A stretch of 64,000 nt of DNA, from the NCBI GenBank assembly GCA_046351595.1, contig JAXLYE010000004.1, positions 868,001 through 932,000 on the forward strand, in the 5' to 3' direction. The stretch comes from JAXLYE01 sp046351595. Lineage in GTDB: Bacteria > Myxococcota_A > Polyangia > Palsa-1104 > JAEUJZ01. The translations under genes and the position numbers were made by a program. Of this stretch, positions 33,655 to 41,235 are shown piece by piece. Under the pieces are notes generated by a model that was given only the letters and a program-made list of their open reading frames with translations, made no database searches and was not told where the DNA came from. Within the stretch, counting starts at the first letter, position 1. Each line of letters opens with the position of its first letter.

Positions 33655-34964
33655 GACCGCACGCTCAGGAACACGTGCTTGCGCAACAGGTGCAAGACGG
33701 CCCCGGCCAAGAGCAGGTACAGCGCCGTGAACAGCGTGAAGGGGACGAACAGGTACGGCACGCTGGTCACGGCTTGTGACGTGCGCTGGATGCCCTGGAC
33801 GATCCACGGCTGGCGGCCGACCTCGGTGACGACCCAGCCGGCCTCGATCGCGATCATGCCGAGCGGCGAGGCCAGCACCACGGCCAGCAGGAACCGCGGC
33901 GACTCGTGCAGCGGCCGGCGGCGCAGCATCTGCAGCAGCGCGAATGCGGAGAGCGCCGCCAGCGCCATGCCCGACAGCACCATCACCTGGAAGCACAGGT
34001 GCACGATGCCGACGGGCGGGCGCAGCGGCGGCGGGACCTCCTTCAGGCCCTTCACCTCGGCGTGCGGGTCGCCGTAGGCCAGGATCGACAGGCCGTAGGG
34101 CAGCTCGATGGCGAGCCGCGTCTCCTCGCGCGCCTCGTCGGGCCAGCCGAGCAGGCGGAGCGGCGCCGCGCGCTCGGTCTGCCACTGGCCCTCCATCGCC
34201 GCGAGCTTCACCGGCTGCGTGCGCGCGACCACCTTGGCCGCGTAGTCCCCCGACAGCGGCTGCACGAGCGCCGCGACGCCGCCGACCCACAGCGCGATGC
34301 GCAGCGCCGGCGCGTGCATCGGGTGCGGCGCGACCTGGAGCTTCTGCGCCCGGCGCAGCGCGTAGGCGTGCACGCCCGCGACCGCGAAGCCGACGGCGCA
34401 CAGCGCCGCGAGCAGCATATGCACGCCCTCGGACAGCGCCGCCGGGTTCAGCATCGCGGCCAGCGGATCGATGTCGACGGCGCGACCGCCCTCGAGGCGG
34501 AAGCCGGCGGGCGTGTTCATCCAGGCGTTGGCGCAGACCACCAGGAGGCCCGAGGCCGCGCCGCAGGCGAACACGCCGAAGCCGGCCCACAGGTGCACGG
34601 CCTTGGGCACGCGCTCCCAGCCGTATAAGTAGATGCCTAAGAAGATCGCCTCGAGGAAGAAGGCCAGGCCCTCGAGCGAGAACGGCATGCCGATGATCGG
34701 CCCGGCGTGCTGCATGAAGCGCGGCCACAGAAGGCCCAGCTCGAAGGACAGCACCGTGCCCGACACCGCGCCGACGGCGAACAGGATGGCGACGCCGCGC
34801 GACCAGCGCTTCGCGAGCTCCAGGCACGCCGCATCGTTGTGCTTGTGCGCGCGCCGCTCGGCCAGGAACATGAGCAGCGGCATCGCCATGCCGACCACGG
34901 CGAACACGATGTGGAAGGCCAGCGACATCGCCATCTGCGCGCGCGCAAACAGCAGGTTGCTCAT
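33651..34964 (-). CDS. cydA: Cytochrome bd-type quinol oxidase subunit I
   Basis: Translation of 437 residues. Begins MSNLLFARAQMAMSLAFHIV with His18 as the heme-ligand position, and contains ALSEGVHMLLAALC and GWVVTEVGRQPWIVQG, all conserved in subunit I. The Q-loop is short, as in the cyanide-insensitive CioA branch rather than E. coli CydA. The quinol is likely menaquinol given menA and no ubiquinone genes here (inference). The ATG at 34964 gives the conserved N-terminus; GTG 34985, with CGTAAT 6 nt upstream, is a possible alternative. It is 28 bp downstream of the exonuclease gene on the same strand, perhaps one transcript. Confidence 0.93.
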   Translation of the reverse strand: MSNLLFARAQMAMSLAFHIVFAVVGMAMPLLMFLAERRAHKHNDAACLELAKRWSRGVAILFAVGAVSGTVLSFELGLLWPRFMQHAGPIIGMPFSLEGLAFFLEAIFLGIYLYGWERVPKAVHLWAGFGVFACGAASGLLVVCANAWMNTPAGFRLEGGRAVDIDPLAAMLNPAALSEGVHMLLAALCAVGFAVAGVHAYALRRAQKLQVAPHPMHAPALRIALWVGGVAALVQPLSGDYAAKVVARTQPVKLAAMEGQWQTERAAPLRLLGWPDEAREETRLAIELPYGLSILAYGDPHAEVKGLKEVPPPLRPPVGIVHLCFQVMVLSGMALAALSAFALLQMLRRRPLHESPRFLLAVVLASPLGMIAIEAGWVVTEVGRQPWIVQGIQRTSQAVTSVPYLFVPFTLFTALYLLLAGAVLHLLRKHVFLSVRS

Positions 34965-34992
34965 TCCCAGGGAGTCGGGCGACACCCCGCGA

Positions 34993-35628
34993 TTACGACA
35001 AATTGCGGCCGCGATGTCGAGGGCCAGGTTCCCGCGCCTGTTGCGCCCGGTCCGTCGCTGCCGGGATCGGCAGGCGGCCCAGGCAGTACGGCAGGAGCTT
35101 GGCGATGTTGCGCGCGTCGTCGATGCCGCGGTGCGCGGTGCCCTCGCTGCGCAGCCCGACGCGCCGCAGCGCCTGCCCGGTGCCGAGCTTCTTGTCGTCG
35201 CCCGAGCGGCGGCAGAACGCCTCCTTCAGGTTGAGGTGGCCTGTGCCGAGCGGCAGGCGGAGGCCGTGGCGGCGCTCCTCGCGCGCGAGCTGGTTCTTGT
35301 CGTAGTCCCCCCACGAGCAGAACGTGAACTGGCCGAGCACGCCGCGCTCGCGCAGCCACGCCCCGAGCTTCTGGATCGCCACCGAGAACGTCGGCGCCCC
35401 GTCGACCTGCGCCTGCGTGATCGTCGTCAGCTGCGTGCAGAATCCGGTCAGGCGCGGGTGGCGCAGCGGCCGCACGAAGGTCTGGAACTCGGCCACGCGG
35501 GCCAGCTTCTCGGCGTCGCACAGGACGGCGCCGATCTCGATGATCTCGGTCTGCTCGCGCGGGATCTTGTGGTCGGCGTCGCACGTCGCCTCCAGGTCGA
35601 TCACCAGATAGAATTTCTTCGCTTCCAT
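34993..35628 (-). CDS. DEDDh 3'-5' exonuclease, ERI-1/KapD-like
   Basis: Translation of 211 residues. Exo I motif VIDLEATCD with Asp11 and Glu13, followed by TEIIEIGAVL; Exo II region FTFCSWGDYDKNQL; Exo III HRGIDDARNIAKLL with the His and Asp of the DEDDh class. The CxxC-free short form and the phrase LTGFCTQLTTITQAQVD are typical of the ERI-1/3'hExo/KapD branch, which trims RNA ends in other organisms. Role here unknown; RNA processing is the likeliest. GAGGA lies 7 nt upstream of the ATG. The unrelated cydAB genes follow closely. Confidence 0.9.
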   Translation of the reverse strand: MEAKKFYLVIDLEATCDADHKIPREQTEIIEIGAVLCDAEKLARVAEFQTFVRPLRHPRLTGFCTQLTTITQAQVDGAPTFSVAIQKLGAWLRERGVLGQFTFCSWGDYDKNQLAREERRHGLRLPLGTGHLNLKEAFCRRSGDDKKLGTGQALRRVGLRSEGTAHRGIDDARNIAKLLPYCLGRLPIPAATDRAQQAREPGPRHRGRNLS

Positions 35629-35675
35629 GGTTCGGTCCTCGTCGATACTTGCCTGGTCCTGAGAGTAGGGGGCGC

Positions 35676-36731
35676 ATGGCGCGGAGCAGCGGACAGAAAC
35701 CCGGACAGGGACCTGGCCAGGAACGTAGCCAGGAGCCTGAACAGACCTCGCCCCAGCCGCCGCCGCTCGGCTTCACCTGGGCCGACTACCTCGGCGCCGT
35801 GATCGCGGTCGAGGGCACGCTGACCGCGGTGGCGTGGAAGCTGGTTTCGGCCGGCGGTCCCGAGGACGTGGCCTCGATCGAGCGGGCGCTGCGGCGGCTG
35901 CGCGAGCGCGGTCAGCGCGACGGCGGCGCCTGGGGCCAGCGCCTGCTGCGCGCCTTCCCGGTGCCGCGCGCCGTCGAGGAGCGGCTGCGCTGGATGGGCC
36001 TTTACCACAGCCCGTTCTCGGATCTGCCGCTGGAGCTCTGTATCGATCAGCTGCGGCTGTGGGATCGGCCGCCGCTGTCCGAGTCGCGCGCCCGCGTGTG
36101 GCTGCAGCTCGGCCACGCCTCGACGGCGCTGCGGCAGCGGGCGTTCGACGCGGCGGGGGCGGCGCTCGGCCGCGCGGCCGCGGTGCAGTCCCCGCCCGAG
36201 GCGGCGCGCATCGAGCTTTCGCTGGCGCGCGCCTACCTCGAGAGCCGCATCGGCAGCTCCGAGGGCGTCGCGCGGCAGCTCGACCTCGCCGAGCGCGAGC
36301 TGCGAGCGGCGCCGCCCGAGTCGCTCGGCGCCGAGGACCGGGCCTGCTTCGCGGCGCGGCTGGTCGATCAGCGCGCCTTCCAGCACAACCGCGCCGGCGA
36401 GCACGCCGCGGCGCTCGCGCTCTACCGCTCGCTGCCCGAGAGCGACGCCCACCCCTTCGCCAGCTACCGCCGCGACGCCGGGCTGGCCTACGGCTGCCTG
36501 CGCACCGGCCTGCGCGACGAGGCGCTGCGCTACGCCCGCCGCGCCTGCGACCACGCCGGGGACGGCGGCTATACGCGGCTGCGGGTCATGGCGCTGATCC
36601 TGTCGGCGCGGGTCGAGGGGCTACCCGCCGCGACCGCGACGCTGCAGCGCGCCGAGGCGATCGCCGGCCGCCTGGGCGACCTCGAGCTCATCGCCCGCGT
36701 GGCGCGGGTCCGCCTCGGCCGTAGCGAGTGA
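35676..36731 (+). CDS. TPR-like helical protein, unknown function
   Basis: Translation of 351 residues. The first 30 are Gln/Pro/Ser-rich and disordered. Residues about 30-120 form a compact helical unit (FTWADYLGAVIAVEGTLTAV, VPRAVEERLRWMGLYHSPFS). The rest reads as degenerate TPRs (ARVWLQLGHASTALRQRAF, LARAYLESRIGSSEGVARQL, YGCLRTGLRDEALRYARRAC). No signal peptide. ATG 35676 is preferred over TTG 35649. It is divergent from the exonuclease gene with a 47-bp gap, so the two share a compact promoter region. Probably a protein-protein interaction factor. Confidence 0.7.
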   Translation: MARSSGQKPGQGPGQERSQEPEQTSPQPPPLGFTWADYLGAVIAVEGTLTAVAWKLVSAGGPEDVASIERALRRLRERGQRDGGAWGQRLLRAFPVPRAVEERLRWMGLYHSPFSDLPLELCIDQLRLWDRPPLSESRARVWLQLGHASTALRQRAFDAAGAALGRAAAVQSPPEAARIELSLARAYLESRIGSSEGVARQLDLAERELRAAPPESLGAEDRACFAARLVDQRAFQHNRAGEHAAALALYRSLPESDAHPFASYRRDAGLAYGCLRTGLRDEALRYARRACDHAGDGGYTRLRVMALILSARVEGLPAATATLQRAEAIAGRLGDLELIARVARVRLGRSE

Positions 36732-36835
36732 GCCCGGTGGCATCAATCATCAAGCATCGGGCGCCCCGTCGCCGCGGCCGGGCGCCGGGCAGTCCGGCGC
36801 TTGAGGCTCAGCCCGTCCTGCGGGATAGTGCGCGC

Positions 36836-37264
36836 ATGGACGCCCTGCCTGCCCGCCTGATCGCCCACGTCTTCACCAAGGAGCCGCAGCCAGCCGAGAG
36901 CCTGGTCACCCTGCGCGAGCGGCTGTCCCAGGTCTGCGCGGAGCACGGCGCCATGCTGCTCGACTTCGTCCTCGATCACGAGCAGCCGGCGCGCCGGCTC
37001 CTCGACTACCCGTCGCTGGTGCGCATCGCGCGCGGCGAGGCCGACGGCCTGGTGCTGACGCGGCTGCCGCTGTCGTTCGACGCCCGCCGCTCGCGCGATC
37101 GGCTGTGCGCGGCGCTCGTCGGCCCGCTGATGATCCTGACTGCCGCCGAGCTGCGCACCCGCGGCCTGCTGCCGGTGCGCCTCGGCCGCCGCCCGCGCGC
37201 CGCCGCCAGCGCCCCGGCCGTGTCGAGCCGCGAGCCCGAGGGCGCCGAGCCGACGCCGCACTGA
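36836..37264 (+). CDS. Small cytoplasmic protein with serine-recombinase-like segment
   Basis: Translation of 142 residues, no signal peptide. The middle YPSLVRIARGEADGLVLTRLPLSF resembles the region of serine recombinases where an Arg/Asp pair follows GEADGLVV, and the next segment (RSRDRLCAALVGPLMILTAA) could be the helix after it. The catalytic N-terminal Ser region and any DNA-binding domain are absent, so it is not an active recombinase by this reading. It may be a degenerate or repurposed fold; I hold this loosely. TAGTGC lies 4 nt upstream of the ATG. Its stop is 6 bp from the stop of the convergent STAS gene. Confidence 0.55.
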   Translation: MDALPARLIAHVFTKEPQPAESLVTLRERLSQVCAEHGAMLLDFVLDHEQPARRLLDYPSLVRIARGEADGLVLTRLPLSFDARRSRDRLCAALVGPLMILTAAELRTRGLLPVRLGRRPRAAASAPAVSSREPEGAEPTPH

Positions 37265-37270
37265 GCGGGA

Positions 37271-38410
37271 TCAGCCGTCGATCGCGCCCAGCTCGTCGTC
37301 TTCCGTCTTTGCCGCCTGGTGCTTCGCGCCCGGGGTCGTCGCGACCTGGGTCGTGCGCATGCCCATCTCGCGCAGGCACCACCTCAGCCCCTCCTGCAGG
37401 TTGCGCAGGGTGAGGATGCGCGACAGGTCGATGCCGAGGGACACCATGGCCTGCGCGACCAGCGGGTGGATGCCGGTGATGATGGCGCGGGCGCCGATCA
37501 GCTCGACGGCGCGCACCATGCGCACGAGGTAGCTGGCGCTGTTGGTGTCGACGGACTCGATCGCGGTCAGATCGAGCAGCGCGTAGCGGGCGCGCGTGTT
37601 CACGACTTCCTGCAGCAGCCGCTCCTGCATCGCCGCGGTGCGCGTGCTGTCCAGGGTGCCCATCATCGGCACGGTCAGGATCCCGTCCCAGACCTGGATG
37701 ATCGGCATGGCCATGGTGCGCATCGCCTCTTCCTGGCGCCGCACCACCTCGAGCGAGCCGCGCAGCTCCTCCTCGGTGCGCTCGCGCTCGCGGATCTGCT
37801 CGCGCAGCTTGCTCAGCGCCACCGCCAGGTCCGCGCTGGTCGCCTGCCCCGCGGACAGCAGCCTCTCGAGCCGCTGCTCGATCGTGGTGTCGGTCGGCTG
37901 GACCAGGAACTCATCGAAGTCGCCGCCCAGCGCCGAGAACGCGGTCTGCTCGGCCCAGCACGGGGTTCCGAACAGGCGCGTGCAGATGCCGGCGAACTTG
38001 CCGGCCATCATGCCGCTGCCCCAGCTGACGCCGAGCGCGCGCTGGTAGATGCCCTCCCAGCTGTTCACCGTGCGCAGCCGCGCTTCCTTCTTCTCGCGGT
38101 CGAGCGAGATCACCTCCCAGCGGCCCCAGCCCGCGCTGCTGGCGACGCCGGACATGACCTTCATCCCCTCTTCGAACGTCGGCTGGCTGCTGATGACGCC
38201 CCAGTCGCCGTCGACGCTGTCGATGCCGCCCTGCTGCAGGCAGAGGTTGAAGCGCTCGGTCCCGACCATGCGCTGCAGCCCGGACATCAGCCCGGCCACG
38301 GTCGTCGGGATCCACATGCTGAGAGCGGGAGTCCCGGCCCACAGGTTCAGGCCGCGCTCCAGATCCCACTCGATCTCAAAACCGCAGATCGAAATCTTCG
38401 GACGATCCAT
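37271..38410 (-). CDS. STAS-domain regulator, RsbR-like, with V4R-like sensor
   Basis: Translation of 379 residues. The C-terminal 120 residues are a STAS domain of the RsbR/stressosome kind: MPIIQVWDGILTVPMMGTLD, YALLDLTAIESVDTNSASYL with Thr/Ser candidates for phosphorylation, and IITGIHPLVAQAMVSLGIDL. A coiled-coil linker precedes it (ERERTEEELRGSLEVVRRQE). The N-terminal 200 residues (GKFAGICTRLFGTPCWAEQT, TDTTIEQRLERLL) resemble small-molecule-binding V4R/XylR-N-like domains with conserved Cys and Trp, but I am less sure of this. Such proteins route a signal into sigma-factor or second-messenger control. GGGAGG precedes the ATG at 38408-38410. No partner kinase is adjacent. Confidence 0.78.
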   Translation of the reverse strand: MDRPKISICGFEIEWDLERGLNLWAGTPALSMWIPTTVAGLMSGLQRMVGTERFNLCLQQGGIDSVDGDWGVISSQPTFEEGMKVMSGVASSAGWGRWEVISLDREKKEARLRTVNSWEGIYQRALGVSWGSGMMAGKFAGICTRLFGTPCWAEQTAFSALGGDFDEFLVQPTDTTIEQRLERLLSAGQATSADLAVALSKLREQIRERERTEEELRGSLEVVRRQEEAMRTMAMPIIQVWDGILTVPMMGTLDSTRTAAMQERLLQEVVNTRARYALLDLTAIESVDTNSASYLVRMVRAVELIGARAIITGIHPLVAQAMVSLGIDLSRILTLRNLQEGLRWCLREMGMRTTQVATTPGAKHQAAKTEDDELGAIDG

Positions 38411-38544
38411 CACAAGCTCCCTCCCAGAATCCGGCCAGAGCACGGGAGGTCCCAGCGCCCGCGGGGCCGGGGGAGCCCTCAGGCGCGATGTTACCTATCG
38501 TGATGGTACGGAAAACCTCGGGGGGAAACCAGCGGGAAGGATGC

Positions 38545-40314
38545 TCAGAAGCTCACACGCGCGCGGGCAAAGATCTCGCTGGCACCGGCGGCGGGGTCAC
38601 CAAACTTGGTCGAGCGGTCGCCCAGCATGATGAAGCCTCCGACGGACAGCTCCGTCGCGTCCCAGACCGTCCACGCAATCTGTGGGAACAAGACTCCGGT
38701 CGGTGCGTAGTCATCCCACAGGCGCGTAGTGAGGTCGACTGAGGGCAGCTTCACCACACCAAAGAGGCGCAGCAGCAGCCGGTCGCCGAGGAACTTCAGA
38801 TCGAGGCCGGCGACCACATAGTCACCGACCCGTGCCTCGACGCGCGGCTTCTCGTTGATGTCGATGGCGTTGGTGCGCGGGCGTGCGGCGCGTCCGGCCC
38901 CGAACTCGTCGATGAAGCCGTGGACGTACTGGATGTTCATGTACACCCGGCCCTTGATGTTGTAGTCGATGCCCACCGTCGCCTTGGCGAACGGCGTCTT
39001 CTCGACGACGAGCGGCCGGTCGGCGGCGGCGGTGCCGGGCGGCTTGGTGTCGCGGAAGTAGCTCCCGGTCGCCGGGTTCTGCGAGTACTGGAACGGCTTC
39101 ACCCCGCCCGGCGTGATGCCGTCGTAGAAGGCGAGCCCCACCTCGCCCGGGAAGATCACCGCCGCCTCGGCCCAGTACCCCAGGCCGCCGAGCGTCTCGA
39201 TGGAGCCCGCCATCTCGAGCCCGAGCACGTCCATCTTGGGGTACACGAGCAGCGTCTGGGTCAGGTTGTTGTCCAGCGTCCCCGTCGAGATCGACCACGC
39301 CGGGACCGGGATCCCGAACCGCCCGTGGTAGTACGAGAGGCCAATGTCCTGATCCTTCACCTTGGTCGTGGCGCGGAACCCGAACTGCATGTTCGACGCC
39401 GTGATCTCGGGCGCCAGCACGTCGGCGGTGATCGTCAGCGTGCGCCCCGAGGGCAGGTAGGTGCCGGTCACCGGATCGTACAGCGGCACGTAGATCGCGC
39501 GCTCGTCGTCGAGGGCCGAGCGGATCCCCTGGTTGGCGACCGGCGCCGGCCGCAGCGGATCGAGCAGCGCCACCGGCGCGGTGCGCGGCAGCTGCGCCGG
39601 CCGGAACACCGGCACCAGCACCGCCGTGAACGTCAGATCGCCGATCGGGTTCCAGTCGGCGCGGATCATGTTGTTGGCCAGCGCGCGCCCGAACTGCAGC
39701 GGATCCGACAGGTCCAGCGTGTTGAGGTTCGAGATCGGGTTGAACTTGTCCGCCGCGCCCCAGGGCACCGTCTGCCGACCGATGCGCAGATCGAAGCGCG
39801 GGATCACGTCGCCGAACAGGTTGTTGATGTCGATGAACGCAGCGTGGACCTCCAGGTAGTAGGGGTCGACGCGGTTGCGCAGCGTGGTCGAGTCGATGTC
39901 GCTGAGATCCGAGAACCCGAACAAGAGCAGCTCGGTGTCTGCGACGCCGCGGATCTTGTCGCCGATGCGCAGGTTCAGCGCCGCGCGGATGCGGTTCTCG
40001 TTGCGCGAGAACCCGTTCTTCAGGATCGACCACTGCGAGGGGACCGGGTTCGGCGGCGCGCGCTCCTCGCCCAGGACGCGGAAGCGCATGTCGCTGGAGA
40101 TCCAGCCCGAGAACTTGAGGTCGACGTCGGCCCGCGCCGCGGCGGGCGCGAGGAGCGTACAGGCGGCGGCGAGCGCCCAGGCCCAGGTCGACGGAGTCAC
40201 GGACCCCGAGCCAGCGGGATCACGAGCGGGGCGCTCACGAGCAGCGCGCTCGTGGCCCATGCGCTCGTCTCCAAGACGCTCGGACGGGGAAGGGGAGGGG
40301 GTCTGCATGCGCAT
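38545..40314 (-). CDS. Outer-membrane DUF1302-type porin-like protein
   Basis: Translation of 589 residues. After an Arg/Ser-rich leader of about 40 residues, a signal peptide (WAWALAAACTLLAPAAARA) precedes a long beta-rich body: RIRAALNLRIGDKIRGVADT, DLRIGRQTVPWGAADKFNP, LGLEMAGSIETLGGLGYWAE, and the final IFARARVSF barrel ending. DLRIGRQ..PWG..D is characteristic of the DUF1302 family, usually encoded with MMPL and LolA-like genes as here. The long leader makes ATG 40314 uncertain: GAGAGG precedes it, ATG 40308 is next, and GTG 40200 would start right at the signal peptide. Last gene of a three-gene operon. Confidence 0.85.
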   Translation of the reverse strand: MRMQTPSPSPSERLGDERMGHERAARERPARDPAGSGSVTPSTWAWALAAACTLLAPAAARADVDLKFSGWISSDMRFRVLGEERAPPNPVPSQWSILKNGFSRNENRIRAALNLRIGDKIRGVADTELLLFGFSDLSDIDSTTLRNRVDPYYLEVHAAFIDINNLFGDVIPRFDLRIGRQTVPWGAADKFNPISNLNTLDLSDPLQFGRALANNMIRADWNPIGDLTFTAVLVPVFRPAQLPRTAPVALLDPLRPAPVANQGIRSALDDERAIYVPLYDPVTGTYLPSGRTLTITADVLAPEITASNMQFGFRATTKVKDQDIGLSYYHGRFGIPVPAWSISTGTLDNNLTQTLLVYPKMDVLGLEMAGSIETLGGLGYWAEAAVIFPGEVGLAFYDGITPGGVKPFQYSQNPATGSYFRDTKPPGTAAADRPLVVEKTPFAKATVGIDYNIKGRVYMNIQYVHGFIDEFGAGRAARPRTNAIDINEKPRVEARVGDYVVAGLDLKFLGDRLLLRLFGVVKLPSVDLTTRLWDDYAPTGVLFPQIAWTVWDATELSVGGFIMLGDRSTKFGDPAAGASEIFARARVSF

Positions 40315-40437
40315 GCGGCCTCTCTATTCCGGCGGCTATCTGTCGGTTTGGGAGTACGGGAGGGATCCCGGAGCGGCGGCGAAGGGCTCCGGAAGCGCGC
40401 CGCGGTGCGCGGATCCGGAGCCCCGCCCAGGCGCGAG

Positions 40438-41232
40438 CTAGTTCCGCGTCAGCGCGCGCTGCGAGAAGTTGTCGTCGGTGTAGCCGTTGTTGAAGGTCGC
40501 CTTGACCAGGACCAGCTCGGTCTCGTGGTTGTTGCGGCGGTGGTCTGTGTAGACCATCTTGCCCGGCGTCAGGAAGCCGCTCGGATCCTTCTGGAAGTCG
40601 CTGCGCACCGCGGTCCGGACCTTCTTGCCGCTGTCGTCCAGGTACTCGACCTTGTGCACCAGCGCGGTCTTGCCATCGACGTACAGCTTCTGCTTCTGCA
40701 GGCCCGCGGCCTTGGGCGTAAGCTCCAGCACGGTCAGCTCGCCGTCGGTGCCGGCGGACTTGGCGGTGAACAGGGCCGACAGGTCGGCGGCGTTCATGTC
40801 CGAGGACAGAAGGTCCGAGCCCATGAAGTTCTGGTTCATCTGGCTGGTGCCCAGGCGGCGGACGCGGTTCCCGAACGCCGGCAAGAGCGCGTACATGACA
40901 TCCGCGGACTCGGACAGAAAGCCCATGCCCTTGATGTCGCCGGGCGCCAGGAAGCGCACCAGGCGCTTCTGCCCCTTCTGCATCGTCGTGAACTCGACCT
41001 CGCGCACCTGGCCGGGGTCCTTGATCCGCATCTTGAAGTGGAAGAAGGCGTCCTTGAACGCCGCGGCGGCGGCGTCGATGCGCTTGAGCAGCTGCTCGGC
41101 GCTCTCGCCTGCCGCCGGGGCCGCCGGGGCCGCCGGGGTCGTAGGATTCGCGGGCGCGGGCTGCGCCAGCGCGAGCCCCGCAGAGCCGATCAGCCCGGCG
41201 CACACCAGCGCCGAGAGGGTCCTCTTCAACAT
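40438..41232 (-). CDS. LolA-like outer-membrane lipoprotein-sorting protein
   Basis: Translation of 264 residues. Signal peptide MLKRTLSALVCAGLIGSAGL... cut near ALAQ. The mature protein has the LolA-like half-barrel pattern: FKMRIKDPGQVREVEFTTMQ, RLVRFLAPGDIKGMGFLSES, LYVDGKTALVHKVEYLDDSG, typical of the periplasmic carriers encoded beside MMPL transporters. It probably shuttles a lipid or lipoprotein through the periplasm between the inner-membrane MMPL protein and the outer-membrane DUF1302 protein; the cargo is unknown. AAGGAG precedes the ATG and overlaps the stop of the MMPL gene, so translation is coupled. Confidence 0.88.
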   Translation of the reverse strand: MLKRTLSALVCAGLIGSAGLALAQPAPANPTTPAAPAAPAAGESAEQLLKRIDAAAAAFKDAFFHFKMRIKDPGQVREVEFTTMQKGQKRLVRFLAPGDIKGMGFLSESADVMYALLPAFGNRVRRLGTSQMNQNFMGSDLLSSDMNAADLSALFTAKSAGTDGELTVLELTPKAAGLQKQKLYVDGKTALVHKVEYLDDSGKKVRTAVRSDFQKDPSGFLTPGKMVYTDHRRNNHETELVLVKATFNNGYTDDNFSQRALTRN

Positions 41233-41235
41233 CGG

